Both the position numbers and the translations under genes were made by a program. The notes beneath the pieces are model-generated. The model saw nothing but the letters and a program-made list of their open reading frames with translations. It was not told the origin of the DNA and ran no database searches. From positions 901,001-965,000 of the forward strand of contig VICG01000005.1 of NCBI GenBank assembly GCA_008692225.1: a stretch of DNA of 64,000 nucleotides, written 5' to 3'. Positions 63,911 through 64,000 of this stretch are shown in pieces. Each line of letters opens with the position of its first letter. The first letter of the stretch is position 1. The stretch is from Monilinia fructicola (lineage: Eukaryota > Ascomycota > Leotiomycetes > Helotiales > Sclerotiniaceae).

Positions 63911-64000
63911 GGCTAGAGCAAGTTTACCTCAGTGCCTCACAAATCGACTTCAACTTTTGTCCATCTCGCGAAACCACTCAACAAAAATAACCATCAACTA

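Larger units (their letters stand above)
60647..64000. other. Repeat-rich terminal region without a supported gene
   Basis: The glucoamylase promoter lies at the left. Then come an octamer array (60904-61070), many CCTAGGTAGGTA palindromes (61190-62970), an ATACATAG array (61905-62080), and mixed-composition DNA without recognisable coding. An ORF at 63030-63236 is listed separately. Confidence 0.5.

Overview
The window is nuclear DNA of a filamentous ascomycete (Pezizomycotina). Genes carry short (about 45-115 bp) GT-AG introns. Proteins are of fungal type: UPF0662/Cub1, a Spo73-type DysF protein, a PXA/PX protein, a GH15-CBM20 glucoamylase and a 'calcofluor white hypersensitive'-type protein. 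Intergenic DNA is full of simple repeats and CCTAGGTAGGTA palindromes, and there is one AT-rich, RIP-like block. A leotiomycete (Helotiales, Sclerotiniaceae-like) is my best guess by general resemblance; no species call is possible.

Layout. 1-535: the Sts1/Cut8 proteasome tether, cut by the window edge. About 900-3640: AT-rich block holding two inverted-repeat elements, one with a perfect 58-bp terminal inverted repeat and a TA target site (Fot1/pogo-like MITE), the other with arrays of AAACGTTT-type motifs. 6502-11061: a very large low-complexity RGG-containing protein. 13858-16675: Aco2-type aconitase. 18622-20624: Dip5-type amino-acid permease. 22964-25526: three adjacent copies of an unrecognised family, intact, damaged and heavily damaged. 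25961-27118: ornithine carbamoyltransferase. 28983-31071: SWIM-RING protein. 32528-33257: YCII-like protein. 34978-35527: ribosomal P1. 36394-38021: UPF0662/Cub1. 38886-39428: Lto1, divergent from cytosolic MetRS (39802-41769). 42415-43125: small membrane-anchored helical protein. 44840-46731: DysF protein. 47679-49778: Guf1/EF4, divergent from Mad2 (49877-50937). 52398-55553: PXA-PX-nexin_C protein. 57014-58003: Sub1/PC4. 58431-60646: secreted glucoamylase. The last 3.3 kb are repeat-rich with no convincing gene.

There is no operon-like or single-pathway cluster. Recurrent themes are protein synthesis (MetRS, P1, Lto1, Guf1), mitochondrial metabolism (aconitase, OTC, Guf1) and proteasome/ubiquitin links (Sts1, Cub1, SWIM-RING). 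Two compact divergent gene pairs (Lto1/MetRS and Guf1/Mad2) probably share promoters.

The most important caution is that many conserved genes have reading frames broken by a one-base change, almost always in a homopolymer. I count three in sts1, many in the 6.5-11 kb gene, one in aconitase, two in Mad2, about six in the PXA gene, one in Sub1 and seven (all insertions) in glucoamylase. Nearby long genes are clean. This looks like uncorrected read error more than gene death, so the frame-broken genes are annotated as CDS with the breaks listed. I found no convincing new defence or biosynthetic system. The best candidates for novelty are the tandem family at 23-25.5 kb, the two inverted-repeat elements and the large RGG protein.
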